NCBI GenBank assembly: GCA_019636555.1
Contig: JAHBXH010000001.1
Location: forward strand, 2,390,928-2,454,927
DNA: 64,000 nt
Reading direction: 5' to 3'
Source: Phycisphaeraceae bacterium
Lineage (GTDB): Bacteria; Planctomycetota; Phycisphaerae; Phycisphaerales; UBA1924
A program made the translations under genes and the position numbers. Shown piece by piece: positions 52,726 through 62,765 of this stretch. The first letter of the stretch is position 1, and each line of letters starts with the position of its first letter. Under the pieces are notes generated by a model. That model was not told where the DNA came from. It was given only the letters and a program-made list of their open reading frames with translations, and did not search any database.

Positions 52726-54651
52726 TCAGGCCTTGATCCCGAGGCGATCCATCCGGCTCCGCAGCGTGCTCGGCGCGAGCCCGAGAATCTTCGCCGCGCC
52801 TTTCGGGCCGGCGATTGCACCCTCGGTTTGTGCCAACACCGCCAGGATGTGCTGCTTCTCCACTTCCTCGAGCGACGCAGACTTTGCCTCGACCGCGCCG
52901 GCATCCCCAGCCCCGGGAAGATCGTTCTCGCTGAGCCTCAGCACGCGCCCATCGCACAAGATCGCCGCACGCTCCAGCAGGTTTCTCAACTCGCGGATAT
53001 TCCCAGGCCATCCATAGCGCAGCAGGCGCTCCATCGTCGCGCCGTCGATCTCGTCGAATTTCTTACCGAGTGACGCCGCGATCTGCGTCACAAAGTACGA
53101 CGCCAGGATCGGGATGTCCGGGATCTGCTCCCGCAGTGGCGGCACACTGATCGGGAAGACACTCAACCGAAAGAACAGGTCCGCGCGGAATTTCTGCGAC
53201 TTCACGTCCGCCGCCAAATCCCGATTCGTCGCCGCGATCACACGCACATTCACCCGCACCGTCTCCGATCCGCCGACCCGTTCGAATTCGTTCTCTTGCA
53301 AGACGCGCAGCAGCTTCACCTGAACATCCGGCGCCACCTCTCCCACCTCATCCAGAAAAATAGTTCCCCCGTCGGCAAGCTCGAACCTGCCGCGACGTGC
53401 GTTCACAGCGCCCGTAAAAGCGCCCTTCTCGTGCCCGAAAAACTCGCTCTCGACAAGCCCCGCCGGCAAAGCTGCGCAGTTTACCTTGACAAACGGTCCG
53501 TTCTTCCTCTGGCTGCGTTCATGGATCGCCCGCGCGATCAATTCCTTTCCTGTTCCGGTCTCTCCCTGAATCAAAACCGTCGAATCCGTCGGCGCGACCC
53601 GCTCCACGTTCTCGAGCACCTTGATCAATCCCGTGCTGCTCCCCACGATCTCATCGAAATTGTGGCTCGCCTTGATCTCTTCGCTGAGAAACCTGTTCTG
53701 CGCCTTGAGCCGCGCCTGCTCCTGCTCCATCAGCACGCGGTCCGTGATATCGACGAACATCGTGCGCGTGTACATCCCGCTCGGATCCGGCTTCGACCAC
53801 CACTGGATCCACACCGGCTTTCCGTTGTCCTTCCGCCGCAGTTCGAGCACGACGCCGCTCGTATCCGTGCCGCGTCCGATCGACTCGAACGCCGCCTTCA
53901 AACGCTGCTGCGCCTCAGGCGTGTCGGGCACAAAGCTCTTGCCGTACGTGCCTTCGATCTGATCCGGCCGAATTCCGAGTATCCGCATCGCCGCGCGATT
54001 CGCGCGAATGAACCGTGAATCGACCCCTTCATGCACATATGCGATCGGTGCCTCATCAAAGAGATCCCTGAATCGGTCCTCGCTCTCGATCAGCGATTTC
54101 TCCAACCGCACCCGCGCGAGCTCTCCCGCCGCCAGCGCCGCGAAAATCTGAAAGAGCGCCAGATGCCGAGGCTCCGGCGGCATCGGCTTGGTGTCCATCA
54201 CAAACACGTGCCCGAGCACCGCCCCCTTCTGTTCGAGCAGCGGCACACCCAGATAGCTCTCGACTCCCATCTCCGCCAGCGGCGTATCCAGCGGAAACAG
54301 TTTCGCGGTGTCCTTCGGATACAAACTGAACTTCCCGCCAAGCACGCGCTCGCACGGCGTGCCCGCGATCGGCCACTCCACATTGTCGAGGAATTTGTCC
54401 CCCGCCCAGAACGCCAGCGACTTCGCGGATTGCTTCGCCGCATCGAACTGCGCGACGATCGCATACTTGACACTCAGCGCTTCCGCCAGGCACTGCGCCA
54501 TCCGCCGGAATCGCTCATCGCCCGACGCCGCCGCGACGCTCCTCAAAAGTGTCGCCAGCGCAGAATCCTCTTTCAGGAGTTCCGGCGTCGCCGCAGGGTC
54601 AAGATGCTTTGGAATGTCCCCGGTCATCCGTTGTCGCGCCCGTATCGCCAT
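52726..54651 (-). CDS. Sigma-54-dependent transcriptional activator (GAF-PAS-AAA-Fis)
   Basis: The 641-residue regulator has a GAF domain (about 35-180), a PAS domain (about 190-310: [20 protein letters not shown]), an AAA+ sigma-54 activation domain with Walker A GETGTGKE (363-370) and the GAFTGA loop (410-415), and a Fis-type helix-turn-helix at the end ([20 protein letters not shown]). GAFTGA is intact, so it should act with RpoN. The layout resembles FhlA. No receiver domain is present; the GAF and PAS ligands are unknown. Confidence 0.93.
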   Translation of the reverse strand: MAIRARQRMTGDIPKHLDPAATPELLKEDSALATLLRSVAAASGDERFRRMAQCLAEALSVKYAIVAQFDAAKQSAKSLAFWAGDKFLDNVEWPIAGTPCERVLGGKFSLYPKDTAKLFPLDTPLAEMGVESYLGVPLLEQKGAVLGHVFVMDTKPMPPEPRHLALFQIFAALAAGELARVRLEKSLIESEDRFRDLFDEAPIAYVHEGVDSRFIRANRAAMRILGIRPDQIEGTYGKSFVPDTPEAQQRLKAAFESIGRGTDTSGVVLELRRKDNGKPVWIQWWSKPDPSGMYTRTMFVDITDRVLMEQEQARLKAQNRFLSEEIKASHNFDEIVGSSTGLIKVLENVERVAPTDSTVLIQGETGTGKELIARAIHERSQRKNGPFVKVNCAALPAGLVESEFFGHEKGAFTGAVNARRGRFELADGGTIFLDEVGEVAPDVQVKLLRVLQENEFERVGGSETVRVNVRVIAATNRDLAADVKSQKFRADLFFRLSVFPISVPPLREQIPDIPILASYFVTQIAASLGKKFDEIDGATMERLLRYGWPGNIRELRNLLERAAILCDGRVLRLSENDLPGAGDAGAVEAKSASLEEVEKQHILAVLAQTEGAIAGPKGAAKILGLAPSTLRSRMDRLGIKA

Positions 54652-54773
54652 CTTCGCGCAGCATCGTACCCGAAGTCAGGCCGCGGCCGCGTCCAGCGAT
54701 GAAGGAGTTCCTTCACCCGCTCATTCGGCGTCTTCGCAGTTTTTCAAAGATTTCGAAAATCAGCACACCGCCA

Positions 54774-55979
54774 TCAAACCTCCACCACCATCGCCACGCT
54801 ATTGCCCCCGCCCAGACACAGCGCCGCAACGCCTCTCTTCCCGCCCGTCCGGTGCAACTGGTGAATCAGCGTTGTCAGCACGCGCGCACCGCTCGCCCCG
54901 ATCGGGTGCCCAAGCGCGATGCCGCCGCCGGTGATGTTCAGCTTGCTCTCCGGGATTTCGTGCCCCGCCGAGAGCAGCCCCTTCACATTGCACAGGATCT
55001 GCGCCGCGAACGCCTCGTTGATCTCGAATAGGTCGATGTCCTTCGCGCTCAACTTCGCTTTCGCCAGCGCGCCCTTGATCCCTTCAATCGGCGCCGCGAA
55101 AATGTCCTTCGGCGCCACGCCGCTGGTGTGATACGCGATGATCTTCGCGATCGGCTTCACGCCCAGTTGCTCCGCCTTCGCGAGGCTCGCGACGATCAGC
55201 GCCGCCGCGCCATCCGAAATCTGGCTGGCGTTCGCCGCCGTCACCGTTCCGTCTTTTTCAAAGGCGGGACGCAACTTGCCCACGCTGTCGATGCTCGTAT
55301 CCGCGCGAATCCCCTCATCCGCGCTGACGCCCGGCGACTTTTTATCCAGACACAGCTCACCCGTCAGCGCGACGATCTCGTTCTTGAACCAACCGTTCTT
55401 CGTCGCCTCCGCCGCCCGCTGATGGCTCTGCACCGCGAACCGATCTTGCTCTGCACGTGAAATCTCAAACTTCCGCGCGATATGGTCCGCGCTGTTCCCC
55501 ATCGCACACGCCTCGAACGCGCAGCGCAGCCCGTCGTACGCCATGTGGTCTTCCATCGCCGCCGGGCCGTACTTCACGCCCTCGCGCACCCGCGCAAAGT
55601 GCGGCGCCGCCGTCATGTTCTCGAATCCGCCCGCACCGACAATCTGGTTATCCCCCGCCTTGATCGACTGCGCCGCCAGCATCACCGCCTGCAATCCGCT
55701 GCCGCACACCTTGTTGATCGTCTGCGCGCTCATCGTGTCGGGCAGCCCCGCCTTCAACGCCGCCTGCCGCGCCGGATTCTGTCCGAGCCCCGCCTGCAGC
55801 ACGCACCCCATGATCACCTCATCAACCGCGCCGGCCGCGCCCGGAACCGCATCCAGCGCCGCCTTCAACGCGTACGACCCCAGCACCGGCGAAGGCACCT
55901 TCGACAGTCCACCAAAGAACTTCCCGATCGGTGTGCGTTTGGCGGCAAGGATGACGGGGATCGTGTTCGCGGTGGACAT
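54774..55979 (-). CDS. Acetyl-CoA C-acetyltransferase (thiolase)
   Basis: The 401-residue thiolase has the acylated Cys92 in INKVCGSGLQAVML, a NEAFAAQ motif, the catalytic histidine in GGGIALGHPIGASG and the second Cys in VAALCLGGGNSVAM. It joins or splits acetyl-CoA and acetoacetyl-CoA in fatty-acid or short-chain metabolism. It is complete and of normal length. The gap before the nitrilase gene contains a dispersed repeat arm. Confidence 0.93.
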   Translation of the reverse strand: MSTANTIPVILAAKRTPIGKFFGGLSKVPSPVLGSYALKAALDAVPGAAGAVDEVIMGCVLQAGLGQNPARQAALKAGLPDTMSAQTINKVCGSGLQAVMLAAQSIKAGDNQIVGAGGFENMTAAPHFARVREGVKYGPAAMEDHMAYDGLRCAFEACAMGNSADHIARKFEISRAEQDRFAVQSHQRAAEATKNGWFKNEIVALTGELCLDKKSPGVSADEGIRADTSIDSVGKLRPAFEKDGTVTAANASQISDGAAALIVASLAKAEQLGVKPIAKIIAYHTSGVAPKDIFAAPIEGIKGALAKAKLSAKDIDLFEINEAFAAQILCNVKGLLSAGHEIPESKLNITGGGIALGHPIGASGARVLTTLIHQLHRTGGKRGVAALCLGGGNSVAMVVEV

Positions 55980-56274
55980 GAACTGCTCCGTAAATGACCG
56001 GCAAATGCCGTGAAGTGTCTCGTTCTGTCAGGATACGCCAGCGTTGGATGAGCGGATTCCGCCCCCGTTACGCGGCAAAAAAATCACGCTCACTCCACCC
56101 CGCCCCGTCATTCCGCAATCCAAAATCCGAATCTCGAATTGCGACTTGCCCTTTGGCATTCTGACTCTTTGCCTTCCCCATCTTCCCTTTTCGCCGTGCC
56201 TCTGCGCCTCCGTCGTAAATGCTTTCGCATTCCCCTCTTTGGCCCTTTGGAAATTTGGCCCTTTGGCCATTTCC
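55980..56274. other. Intergenic region with repeat arm
   Basis: The gap of about 295 bases between the thiolase start and the nitrilase stop contains a single arm of the dispersed repeat (56160-56225) and pyrimidine-rich sequence. No gene is supported: the long frame here is antisense to the nitrilase gene and its translation shows the typical repeat-derived TTEAQRHGEK peptide. Confidence 0.45.
56160..56225. repeat. Single arm of dispersed repeat
   Basis: GTGCCTCTGCGCCTCCGTCG and its flank resemble the right arm of the foldback repeat at 413-562 (CTCTGTGTCTTCGTGCCTCG). Only one arm is recognisable here. Confidence 0.45.
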
Positions 56275-57153
56275 CTACACCCCGATCGCCTTCGCCGTCT
56301 GCGTATAGCTCTCCGGCCGCCGATCGCGATAGAACTGCCACACATTCCGCACTTCCTGGATTTTGTCGAGATCGAGGTCGGCAACGACCACCTCATCCTT
56401 CTCTCTGCTCGCCTGCTTGATAATCTGCCCGCGCGGATCGCAGAAATAACTCTGCCCGTAGAACTCACCGATGTTCCACGGCGCTTCCGTCCCCACGCGG
56501 TTGATTGCGCCGACAAAATATTGATTCGCCACCGCGTGCGCCGGCTGCTCGATCTTCCACAGGTACTCACTGAGCCCCGCGACCGTCGCGCTCGGGTTGA
56601 ACACGATCTCCGCGCCGTTCAATCCCAGCTCGCGCGCGCCCTCCGGGAAGTGCCGGTCGTAGCAGATGTACACGCCGATCTTCCCGAAGCGTGTCTGAAA
56701 AACCGGATAGCCCAGATTCCCCGGCTTGAAGTAGAACTTCTCCCAGAATCCCGGGTGGCAATGCGGGATGTGGTGCTTGCGATACTTGCCCAGGTACTGC
56801 CCCGTCTCGTCGATCACCGCCGCCGTGTTGTAATACACGCCGGTCATATCCAATTCATAAATCGGAACCACCATCACCATCTGGTGCTTCTTCGCGAGGT
56901 CCTGCATCAGTTTGATCGTTGGCCCGTCCGGAATCGGCTCCGCTGTGTCGTACCACTTCACCTGCTGCTCGGCGCAGAAATACGGCCCGTAGAAAATCTC
57001 CTGCAGGCAGCAGACCTTCGCGCCGTCTTCCGCCGCCTTCTTGATGAGCCCCAGATGCTTCTCGATCATCGCCGACTTGATCTTCTTCAGGTCCGTCGTT
57101 TCGGACACCGGGTTCGAGCACTGGATCAACGCTGCACGTGTCACTCGGGGCAT
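56275..57153 (-). CDS. Nitrilase-superfamily amidase (N-carbamoylputrescine or beta-ureidopropionase type)
   Basis: The 292-residue enzyme has the catalytic triad of the nitrilase superfamily: Glu52 in LQEIFYGPYF, Lys126 in KYRKHHIPH and Cys164 in VYICYDRHFPEGARELG. The KHHIPH and YDRHFPE motifs are closest to the carbamoyl-amine hydrolases of pyrimidine and polyamine breakdown. It hydrolyses a carbon-nitrogen bond of an amide or carbamoyl group. No pathway partner is adjacent. Complete and of normal length. Confidence 0.9.
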   Translation of the reverse strand: MPRVTRAALIQCSNPVSETTDLKKIKSAMIEKHLGLIKKAAEDGAKVCCLQEIFYGPYFCAEQQVKWYDTAEPIPDGPTIKLMQDLAKKHQMVMVVPIYELDMTGVYYNTAAVIDETGQYLGKYRKHHIPHCHPGFWEKFYFKPGNLGYPVFQTRFGKIGVYICYDRHFPEGARELGLNGAEIVFNPSATVAGLSEYLWKIEQPAHAVANQYFVGAINRVGTEAPWNIGEFYGQSYFCDPRGQIIKQASREKDEVVVADLDLDKIQEVRNVWQFYRDRRPESYTQTAKAIGV

Positions 57154-57382
57154 GGTGGATCTTCCCGTTTCATGGTTTGAGGTGGAAAGCGTTCCAGTTT
57201 ACCAGAACCCGACCGGATTGTGAAGAGGCCTTCCGGATGGGCTTGCGCCGCTCGCCGGGCAAATCGCCGCCCCGCGAGCGCGGCTCCCGGAAACCGGTCT
57301 TGCGCCGGCCGCGCCTCGCTCCAACCCTTCGCTTCGCTCGAACACGTCTTCTTGATATTCTCTGTGAGCGAGGGGGCATCGA

Positions 57383-57562
57383 ATGCGGAAGGTTGCAATT
57401 GTGCTGAACGTGATTCTGCTCATCATCGCGCTGGGCGGGCTTGCTATTGCAAAGAATAATGGAAGAACCCTCACCTACGAAGACTTCCTGCTTCCGATGT
57501 TCGGCTTCGTTCTGCTCTTGAGCCTGGCCGACACTTCTCAAGCAAGAGCGCACGAGAAGTGA
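57383..57562 (+). CDS. 59-residue membrane protein, unknown function
   Basis: The short frame has ATG 57383 with GAGGGGG seven bases upstream and TGA at 57560-57562. The protein has two membrane segments, VAIVLNVILLIIALGGLAIA and FLLPMFGFVLLLSLAD, separated by KNNGRTLTYED and ended by a short basic tail. No family is recognised. The ribosome site and membrane pattern make it a likely real small protein. It lies about 230 bases upstream-side of the nitrilase gene and 90 bases before the oxidoreductase. Confidence 0.55.
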   Translation: MRKVAIVLNVILLIIALGGLAIAKNNGRTLTYEDFLLPMFGFVLLLSLADTSQARAHEK

Positions 57563-57651
57563 CCGCGCGATAGATTCGGTCGCGCCCGCCTCCCGCGTGT
57601 CTACTCTGTCCCCGCGGCTTCTTCCTCTTGCCGATCGCACAAGGGTTCGCG

Positions 57652-58684
57652 ATGTCTCGGGTTCGATTCGGAATCGTGGGCACCGGAGTGATCGCGGGCA
57701 TTGTCGCCGATGCGATCTCGCAATCGAAGTGCGCCGCCCTCGCCGCGGTCTCGAGCCGGACCCTCGAAAAGGCGCGGTCGTTTGTTTCCGGCCGCGAGTC
57801 CGCCAACAGCGCCGAACCGGTCGAGGGTTTGGATGAGCTGCTCCGCCGCACGGACGTCGATGCGATTTACATTTCCTCCCCCACCATTCCGCGTGAATCA
57901 ATCACGCTCGCTTCGATCGCCGCGGGCAAGCACGTGCTCGTCGAAAAGCCCTTCTTGAATCTCGCCTCGGTTCGACACATGACCGATGCAGCAGGGCCAG
58001 CGCACTCGTCTTCATGGACGCGACTCACTTCGTTCACCATCCGAGAACCGCGGCAATTCAAGCCGCCATCCCATCGCAGCTCGGCTCGGCACGCACGCTG
58101 CACACCCGCTTCTACATCCAGCTCTCCGATCACGCAAACATCCGCTTCGATCGCGCCCAGGAGCCGTTCGGCGCGCTCGGTGATCTCGGCTGGTACTCCG
58201 CACGATCCGTCGTGGAATACCTCCGCCCGGCCGGCCGCATCGCCTCCTCCACGGCGAGCGCCGCGTTCGATCCTTCATCCGGCGCCATCATTCGTGCCAC
58301 CGGCATGCTCGTGTTCGAGAGCGGCGAGGTCTCGACCTTTGATGTCGGTTTCAGCACCGGCGTCGCGATCATGGATCTCGATCTGATCGGCCCGAGCGGT
58401 GCGATCAGCATGGACGACTTCGTGATCGATTGCACCAACAGCTGGGCATCCGGAATCCCGACCTCCGAACCGGCTACTCATTCCGCACCGGTACCGGCAC
58501 CCGTAAAGACATTCGCTTCATCGAAACACCCTCGCCCGTCCCCCAGCAAATCCGCATGATCGACACGTTCGCGCAACTCGTCGCGTCCCCCGACCGCATT
58601 CACCGCGCCGCATACGCCAAGGCCACGCTCGCGACTCAAACGCTGATGGACGCCATCGCCGACGCGATCAGACGCCCGAATTGA
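57652..58684 (+). pseudogene. Gfo/Idh/MocA-family oxidoreductase with two frameshifts
   Basis: The N-terminal Rossmann domain begins VRFGIVGTGVIAGIVADAIS and includes AIYISSPTIPRESI and GKHVLVEKPFL. The frame is lost near 57991-57996 and resumes one frame on as RASALVFMDATHFVHHPR. It is lost again near 58450-58455 (WASG) and resumes as NPDLRTGYSFRTGTGTRKDI. Each break is equivalent to one missing base. With both bases restored the protein has about 344 residues, exactly the family length, ending ADAIRRPN. The domain is otherwise well kept, so the breaks are recent or sequencing errors. Substrate unknown. Confidence 0.85.
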
Positions 58685-58871
58685 CGCCGCCGATGCCCTC
58701 GCGCTCCGGCTCTCCCGGGCGCCCCACCCTCCCCGAACCGTTCCCCCATTTGAGGTCGTGCCCGACCGAATATCTGCACCATTTTGTTGATCGTTCCGCG
58801 GCAGTCTGCTTTGAATTCCGCTCTTTCAAATGAGATTCGGTTGCCGGAGTCCGGCGAAAGAGGAGATTGAT

Positions 58872-59816
58872 ATGCGTATCCGTCGATCGCCGTCCTGCTT
58901 CATCGCCGCGATGGCCTTCGCGTGCGCAGCCCGCGCCACGCACATCAACACCGCGCGGGTCACACTCAGCCCCAGTTTCAGCGGCGGCGCCGGGCCCATT
59001 GACCTGATCAACCAGAGCGCAGGCCCTATCGACGCATCGGCCTCCACCACCGGCGGCGCCGGCTCCTCCGGCGACGCCAACGCCCATACGTCGTACGGCT
59101 TCATCAACCTTCAATCGCACGCGGTCGGTGCGATCAATTCCGCCGCGATCGGCTGGTTTCGGGATTCATTAACGATCACCGCTCCGGGTGTCGCCGCCGG
59201 CACGCAAGGATCGCTCACATTCGGCGTGCGCGTCGAAGGCTTCTTGAACGCGACGCAGGGCGCATCGGCCTCCAGTTGGCGATTGTCCGCCGACCTCGGC
59301 GGCGGCGCGTTCGACATCGGACGCTCCGGACGCATCAACAGCCCCGACTTGTTCCCGCCCGGCGCTTCCGGCGACACCTTTGGCACATACTCCGCGACGG
59401 TCTCGTTTCAGTACGGCGTCACCACGACGCTCGACGTGGAGCTGTCCGCGAGCGCGCAGGCGAGCTACAGCCAAAACGGCCCCGGGCTCGCATCGGTCGC
59501 CCCCTTTGTTCGGCTGTACTGGAACGGAATCTCGGATGTACAGGCGAACGGCGCTCCGGTCGGCACGTTCTCAATCAGTTCCGAATCAGGAACCGATTGG
59601 GCCCCCGCCGCCGCGGCATGCGCCGGCGACCTCAACAACGACGGCTTCGTCGACGACTCCGATTTCGTCCTCCTTGTCAACGCATACAACATTCTCGACT
59701 GCGCCGATCCGTCGATGGCTGCGGGATGTCCCGCCGATCTCAACGGCGACGGCTTCGTCGACGACTCCGACTTTGTACTCTTCGTCGTCGCGTACAACGA
59801 TCTTGTGTGCCCGTGA
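58872..59816 (+). CDS. Secreted protein with dockerin-like tail
   Basis: The 314-residue protein has a signal peptide (SPSCFIAAMAFACAARATHI region) and a Gly/Ser/Ala-rich beta body (SSWRLSADLGGGAFDIGRSG), then two EF-hand-like units, GDLNNDGFVDDSDFVLLVNA and PADLNGDGFVDDSDFVLFVV, with Asp/Asn ligands and flanking cysteines, ending LVCP. AGAGGAG lies before ATG 58872. The tail matches the other dockerin-like tails of the window. It is convergent with the monooxygenase gene, five bases apart. The function of the body is unknown. Confidence 0.8.
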   Translation: MRIRRSPSCFIAAMAFACAARATHINTARVTLSPSFSGGAGPIDLINQSAGPIDASASTTGGAGSSGDANAHTSYGFINLQSHAVGAINSAAIGWFRDSLTITAPGVAAGTQGSLTFGVRVEGFLNATQGASASSWRLSADLGGGAFDIGRSGRINSPDLFPPGASGDTFGTYSATVSFQYGVTTTLDVELSASAQASYSQNGPGLASVAPFVRLYWNGISDVQANGAPVGTFSISSESGTDWAPAAAACAGDLNNDGFVDDSDFVLLVNAYNILDCADPSMAAGCPADLNGDGFVDDSDFVLFVVAYNDLVCP

Positions 59817-59820
59817 GCGA

Positions 59821-61386
59821 TCACCCCCCTTTCTCCACTTTCTCGTGGTATCGCTCGAGCGCCTCCGCATGATCCTCATCGGCCCGCAGCCCGATGTACA
59901 AGTCCGGCCTGATCACCAGCAAAGTCGTGCCGCGAACGCCCAACCTCGCCGCCCCACCCGGCGTCATCCGGGGCGTAACGCCCGCGGGGTCCGGGCGCGT
60001 CGTGACCAGCGCCCACTTCTCGATGAGCGCGGATTCGGTCTCGCTCAATGTCCGGTACAGCTTCGTCGCCTCATCCGCATCCGATTCCGGCCCGGCAAGC
60101 ACGATCCCCGTGTGCCCCGCGCGATGCGCCAGCTCGTGCAGCCATCTCACGTCCGATTTTGAGATCGCGATCGAATCCACGATCCGGCCGCCGGCGCGCA
60201 CCCCCTCGCTCTTCTCCCCCACCACAATCGGCGAAGTGCCATAGTCGATATCCAGTTCCGCCTCCGCCGCCGCTTCGTGATGCCTCCCCGCCTCATCGCC
60301 GAAAGCCGAGGCGATCGCACGATCGCGCTCCGCGCGCGCTTCTGGATCCTTCAAGAGCAACGCGTTCTCGAAATCCTGGCCCTCCTTCAGGACCATCTCC
60401 GCCACCGCGCGCCGCTCCGCCTCGTACGTGTCCAGCAGAGCCTCTTTCGCCAGCCCTTTGCACACGAGCGCGAGCTTCCAACCCAGATTGAACGCATCCC
60501 CCAACCCGGTGTTCATCCCGTGCCCCTGCGCCGGCGAGCACACGTGCGCCGCATCGCCCGCCAGCAGGATCTTCCGCGCGCGATACCGCGTCGCGATCTT
60601 CGAGTGACAGTGAAACCGCACCGGATTCACCACGTCGTCGAACTCGAGCCCCGGCACATAGCGCGTCACCGTTTCTTTCGCATCCGCAACCAAATCCGAA
60701 GTCGGCGACTTCGGGTGCAGATACACCCGCCACCTCTTCCCCGGCAGCGCCGTGATCAATACCGTCGGATCATCCAGGTACCCGAAGTTGCCCTCGTATG
60801 TGTCCGGCCAACCGCGCATCGTCGCGTCGAACACCGCCCACGGCTTCTCGATGTCGCTCCCCTCCATCCCGATCCCGGCCTTCTCGCGCGTCACGCTGTG
60901 CAGTCCATCGCACCCCACCACCCACCCGGCTTCCAGTTCTTCTTTTCTGCCCTCGCGCTCGATCGTCGCGAGCACGTGGTCGCCGCGCTCGACCAGATCG
61001 ACAAGCTTCGACGACCGAATCACCTCGCCACCAACGCTCTCAAGAAGCCCCGTCAGCACCCGCTCGGTGACTTCTTCCGACACGCCCACGTTGAACGGGT
61101 AGCGGCTGTCGCACAGCGACAGATCGATCGTCGCGAGTTGCTCCCCATAGGAATGGATCTTCGCGACCCTCTGCTTGGCACCCACTTCCAGCAAGGGCTC
61201 GACGATCTCAAGCGCCTCGAAGAACTCCAGCGACCGCGGATGCACGACCGTCGCCCGGTCCCATTTCAGCGGCGCCGGATTGCAATCGACGATTCGTGCC
61301 GGAACGCCGCGCCGGATCAGCTCCGACCCAAGGAGCAACCCGGTCGGTCCGCCTCCCACGATGAGCACGCCGACATCAGCAGCCAT
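59821..61386 (-). CDS. FAD-dependent aromatic monooxygenase
   Basis: The 521-residue enzyme belongs to the PheA/TfdB/UbiH-like flavin hydroxylase group. FAD binding is at VGVLIVGGGPTGLLLGSEL, the family GCDGLHSVTREKAG motif is DG-type, and GDAAHVCSPAQGHGMNTGLG binds the pyrophosphate. C-terminal residues form a thioredoxin-like domain (HTGIVLAGPESDADEATKLY). It should hydroxylate a phenol or similar ring with NAD(P)H and oxygen; the substrate cannot be read. Complete, starting at 61386. Confidence 0.9.
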   Translation of the reverse strand: MAADVGVLIVGGGPTGLLLGSELIRRGVPARIVDCNPAPLKWDRATVVHPRSLEFFEALEIVEPLLEVGAKQRVAKIHSYGEQLATIDLSLCDSRYPFNVGVSEEVTERVLTGLLESVGGEVIRSSKLVDLVERGDHVLATIEREGRKEELEAGWVVGCDGLHSVTREKAGIGMEGSDIEKPWAVFDATMRGWPDTYEGNFGYLDDPTVLITALPGKRWRVYLHPKSPTSDLVADAKETVTRYVPGLEFDDVVNPVRFHCHSKIATRYRARKILLAGDAAHVCSPAQGHGMNTGLGDAFNLGWKLALVCKGLAKEALLDTYEAERRAVAEMVLKEGQDFENALLLKDPEARAERDRAIASAFGDEAGRHHEAAAEAELDIDYGTSPIVVGEKSEGVRAGGRIVDSIAISKSDVRWLHELAHRAGHTGIVLAGPESDADEATKLYRTLSETESALIEKWALVTTRPDPAGVTPRMTPGGAARLGVRGTTLLVIRPDLYIGLRADEDHAEALERYHEKVEKGG

Positions 61387-61434
61387 ATCGGACTGTATCA
61401 GGCAGTCGGATTCATGCCCGGCCGGCCGCCGAAT

Positions 61435-61980
61435 CTATCGCCTCCGTCGGATAGCCAGCAGCGCACCCATCGCCAGTGCGCCCGCCGCGCCCGGTGCCGG
61501 AACCACATTCACCGCGTACTTCGAAGTCACCGAATGCGTGCCGCCGCTCGCATCGATATAGCTCAATGTGATCGCCGGCGAACCGCCCGGCCCGCCCGGG
61601 TTGAAGTTGTACAGACCCAGCGGCATCCCCCCGGAATACCCGAGATTCCCCGCGTTGATCTGGTGGTTGTAGATCGCCCCCGTGTACGAACCGATCCCGT
61701 TCCAGGCGAGAAACCCCGCGTCCCACGTCTGCCCCGGACTGTTGAATCCCGCGGTGAACGTCGGCAAAAACGGCAGGTACACGGTCGACATCACATTCGG
61801 ATTGAGAAACGTCTCGCCCGCGCCCATGGTCACCGTGCCCGTAATCAGGATCGTCCCCGCGAAATTCGGGGTCGTGTTTGTGACCGGCGTCAGCGTGAAT
61901 GTGAACGCGTAGGCGGAATCGGCCAGACCGACTTCGACACCCGCGATAATCAGGCTCAGACAGACAAATCGATTCTTCAT
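61435..61980 (-). CDS. Secreted protein with PEP-CTERM-like tail
   Basis: The 181-residue protein has a signal peptide (VCLSLIIAGVEVGLADSAYA), a beta-rich body (TFTLTPVTNTTPNFAGTIL) and the tail VVPAPGAAGALAMGALLAIR plus RRR: proline-rich turn, hydrophobic helix, basic end. This is the PEP-CTERM/exosortase-type arrangement with PAP rather than PEP. ATG 61980 is the start; the longer frame is unrelated. It diverges from the acetyltransferase gene at 62122. Confidence 0.75.
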   Translation of the reverse strand: MKNRFVCLSLIIAGVEVGLADSAYAFTFTLTPVTNTTPNFAGTILITGTVTMGAGETFLNPNVMSTVYLPFLPTFTAGFNSPGQTWDAGFLAWNGIGSYTGAIYNHQINAGNLGYSGGMPLGLYNFNPGGPGGSPAITLSYIDASGGTHSVTSKYAVNVVPAPGAAGALAMGALLAIRRRR

Positions 61981-62121
61981 TGGAGAGCTCCGGACAACAA
62001 AAGGCGAGAACGGACTCTCAGGAGTTGCCGCGCCGGAGCAAAACCTTGCAGCCCGACAACATCCAATGCGATCCGCGACCGACAAATACCGATTGCCGCC
62101 CGCGATCCGCTAGCATCTGCA

Positions 62122-62646
62122 ATGCCTTCCGGTGTCCGCAACCTTCCAGAGTCCGAGGTTCCTCAGATCCGGCTTCGACGGACAACCCCGGACGATTTAC
62201 CGGCGCTCTTCGAAATGCAGTGCGACCCGGTCTCGAACGAAATGGCGGGCACCAAGCCGCGCTCACGCGAAGTTTTTTTCGCCGCCTGGGAAGGGCACTT
62301 CGCCAATCCGACGATCAATTCGCGCGTGATCGAGATCAAGGCAACCGAAAACGGAATCGCGGCGAACGAGATCGCCGGAAGCATCTCCTGTTTCCAGGCC
62401 GACGGCCGCGACTGCGTCGGATACTGGATCGCCAAAGCGCACTGGGGAAAGCGATTCGCTTCGCGCGCGCTCGAGCTGTTTCTCAAGGAAGAGCCGCGCC
62501 GGCCGCTCTTTGCGACCACGGCATCCACCAACACCGCGTCGCGTCGCATCCTCGAAAAGTGCGGCTTCCGCTTGACCGGCTTCCGCATGGGCGAAGAAAC
62601 CGAGCGGTACGTCGCCCGCGAGATCGCGGAGTTTGAACTCGCCTAG
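62122..62646 (+). CDS. GNAT-family acetyltransferase
   Basis: The 174-residue protein has a RimJ-type GNAT fold: IRLRRTTPDDLPALFEMQCD, then DCVGYWIAKAHWGKRFASRA (acetyl-CoA loop) and TTASTNTASRRILEKCGFRL. The long upstream open frame that reaches it belongs to the antisense of the monooxygenase, so ATG 62122 is the true start. The gene diverges from the PEP-CTERM-like gene. Substrate unknown. Confidence 0.82.
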   Translation: MPSGVRNLPESEVPQIRLRRTTPDDLPALFEMQCDPVSNEMAGTKPRSREVFFAAWEGHFANPTINSRVIEIKATENGIAANEIAGSISCFQADGRDCVGYWIAKAHWGKRFASRALELFLKEEPRRPLFATTASTNTASRRILEKCGFRLTGFRMGEETERYVAREIAEFELA

Positions 62647-62765
62647 TGTGTGATCGAAATCGCGCAGCAAATCACCCGAACGCATGACTGATCGGATTTC
62701 GGGCGACCGAAGCTCGAGGCGGCAGCCCGGCGCAGTAGACCGAAGGCGCCGCCCCCAACGAAGGC

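Noticed and set aside
53296..54702. Plus-strand frames opposite the sigma-54 activator
   Set aside because: Shadows of the activator; the minus-strand frame has complete Walker A, GAFTGA and HTH motifs.
60277..62121. Long frame running into the acetyltransferase gene
   Set aside because: It is antisense to the flavin monooxygenase; acetyltransferase similarity begins only at ATG 62122.
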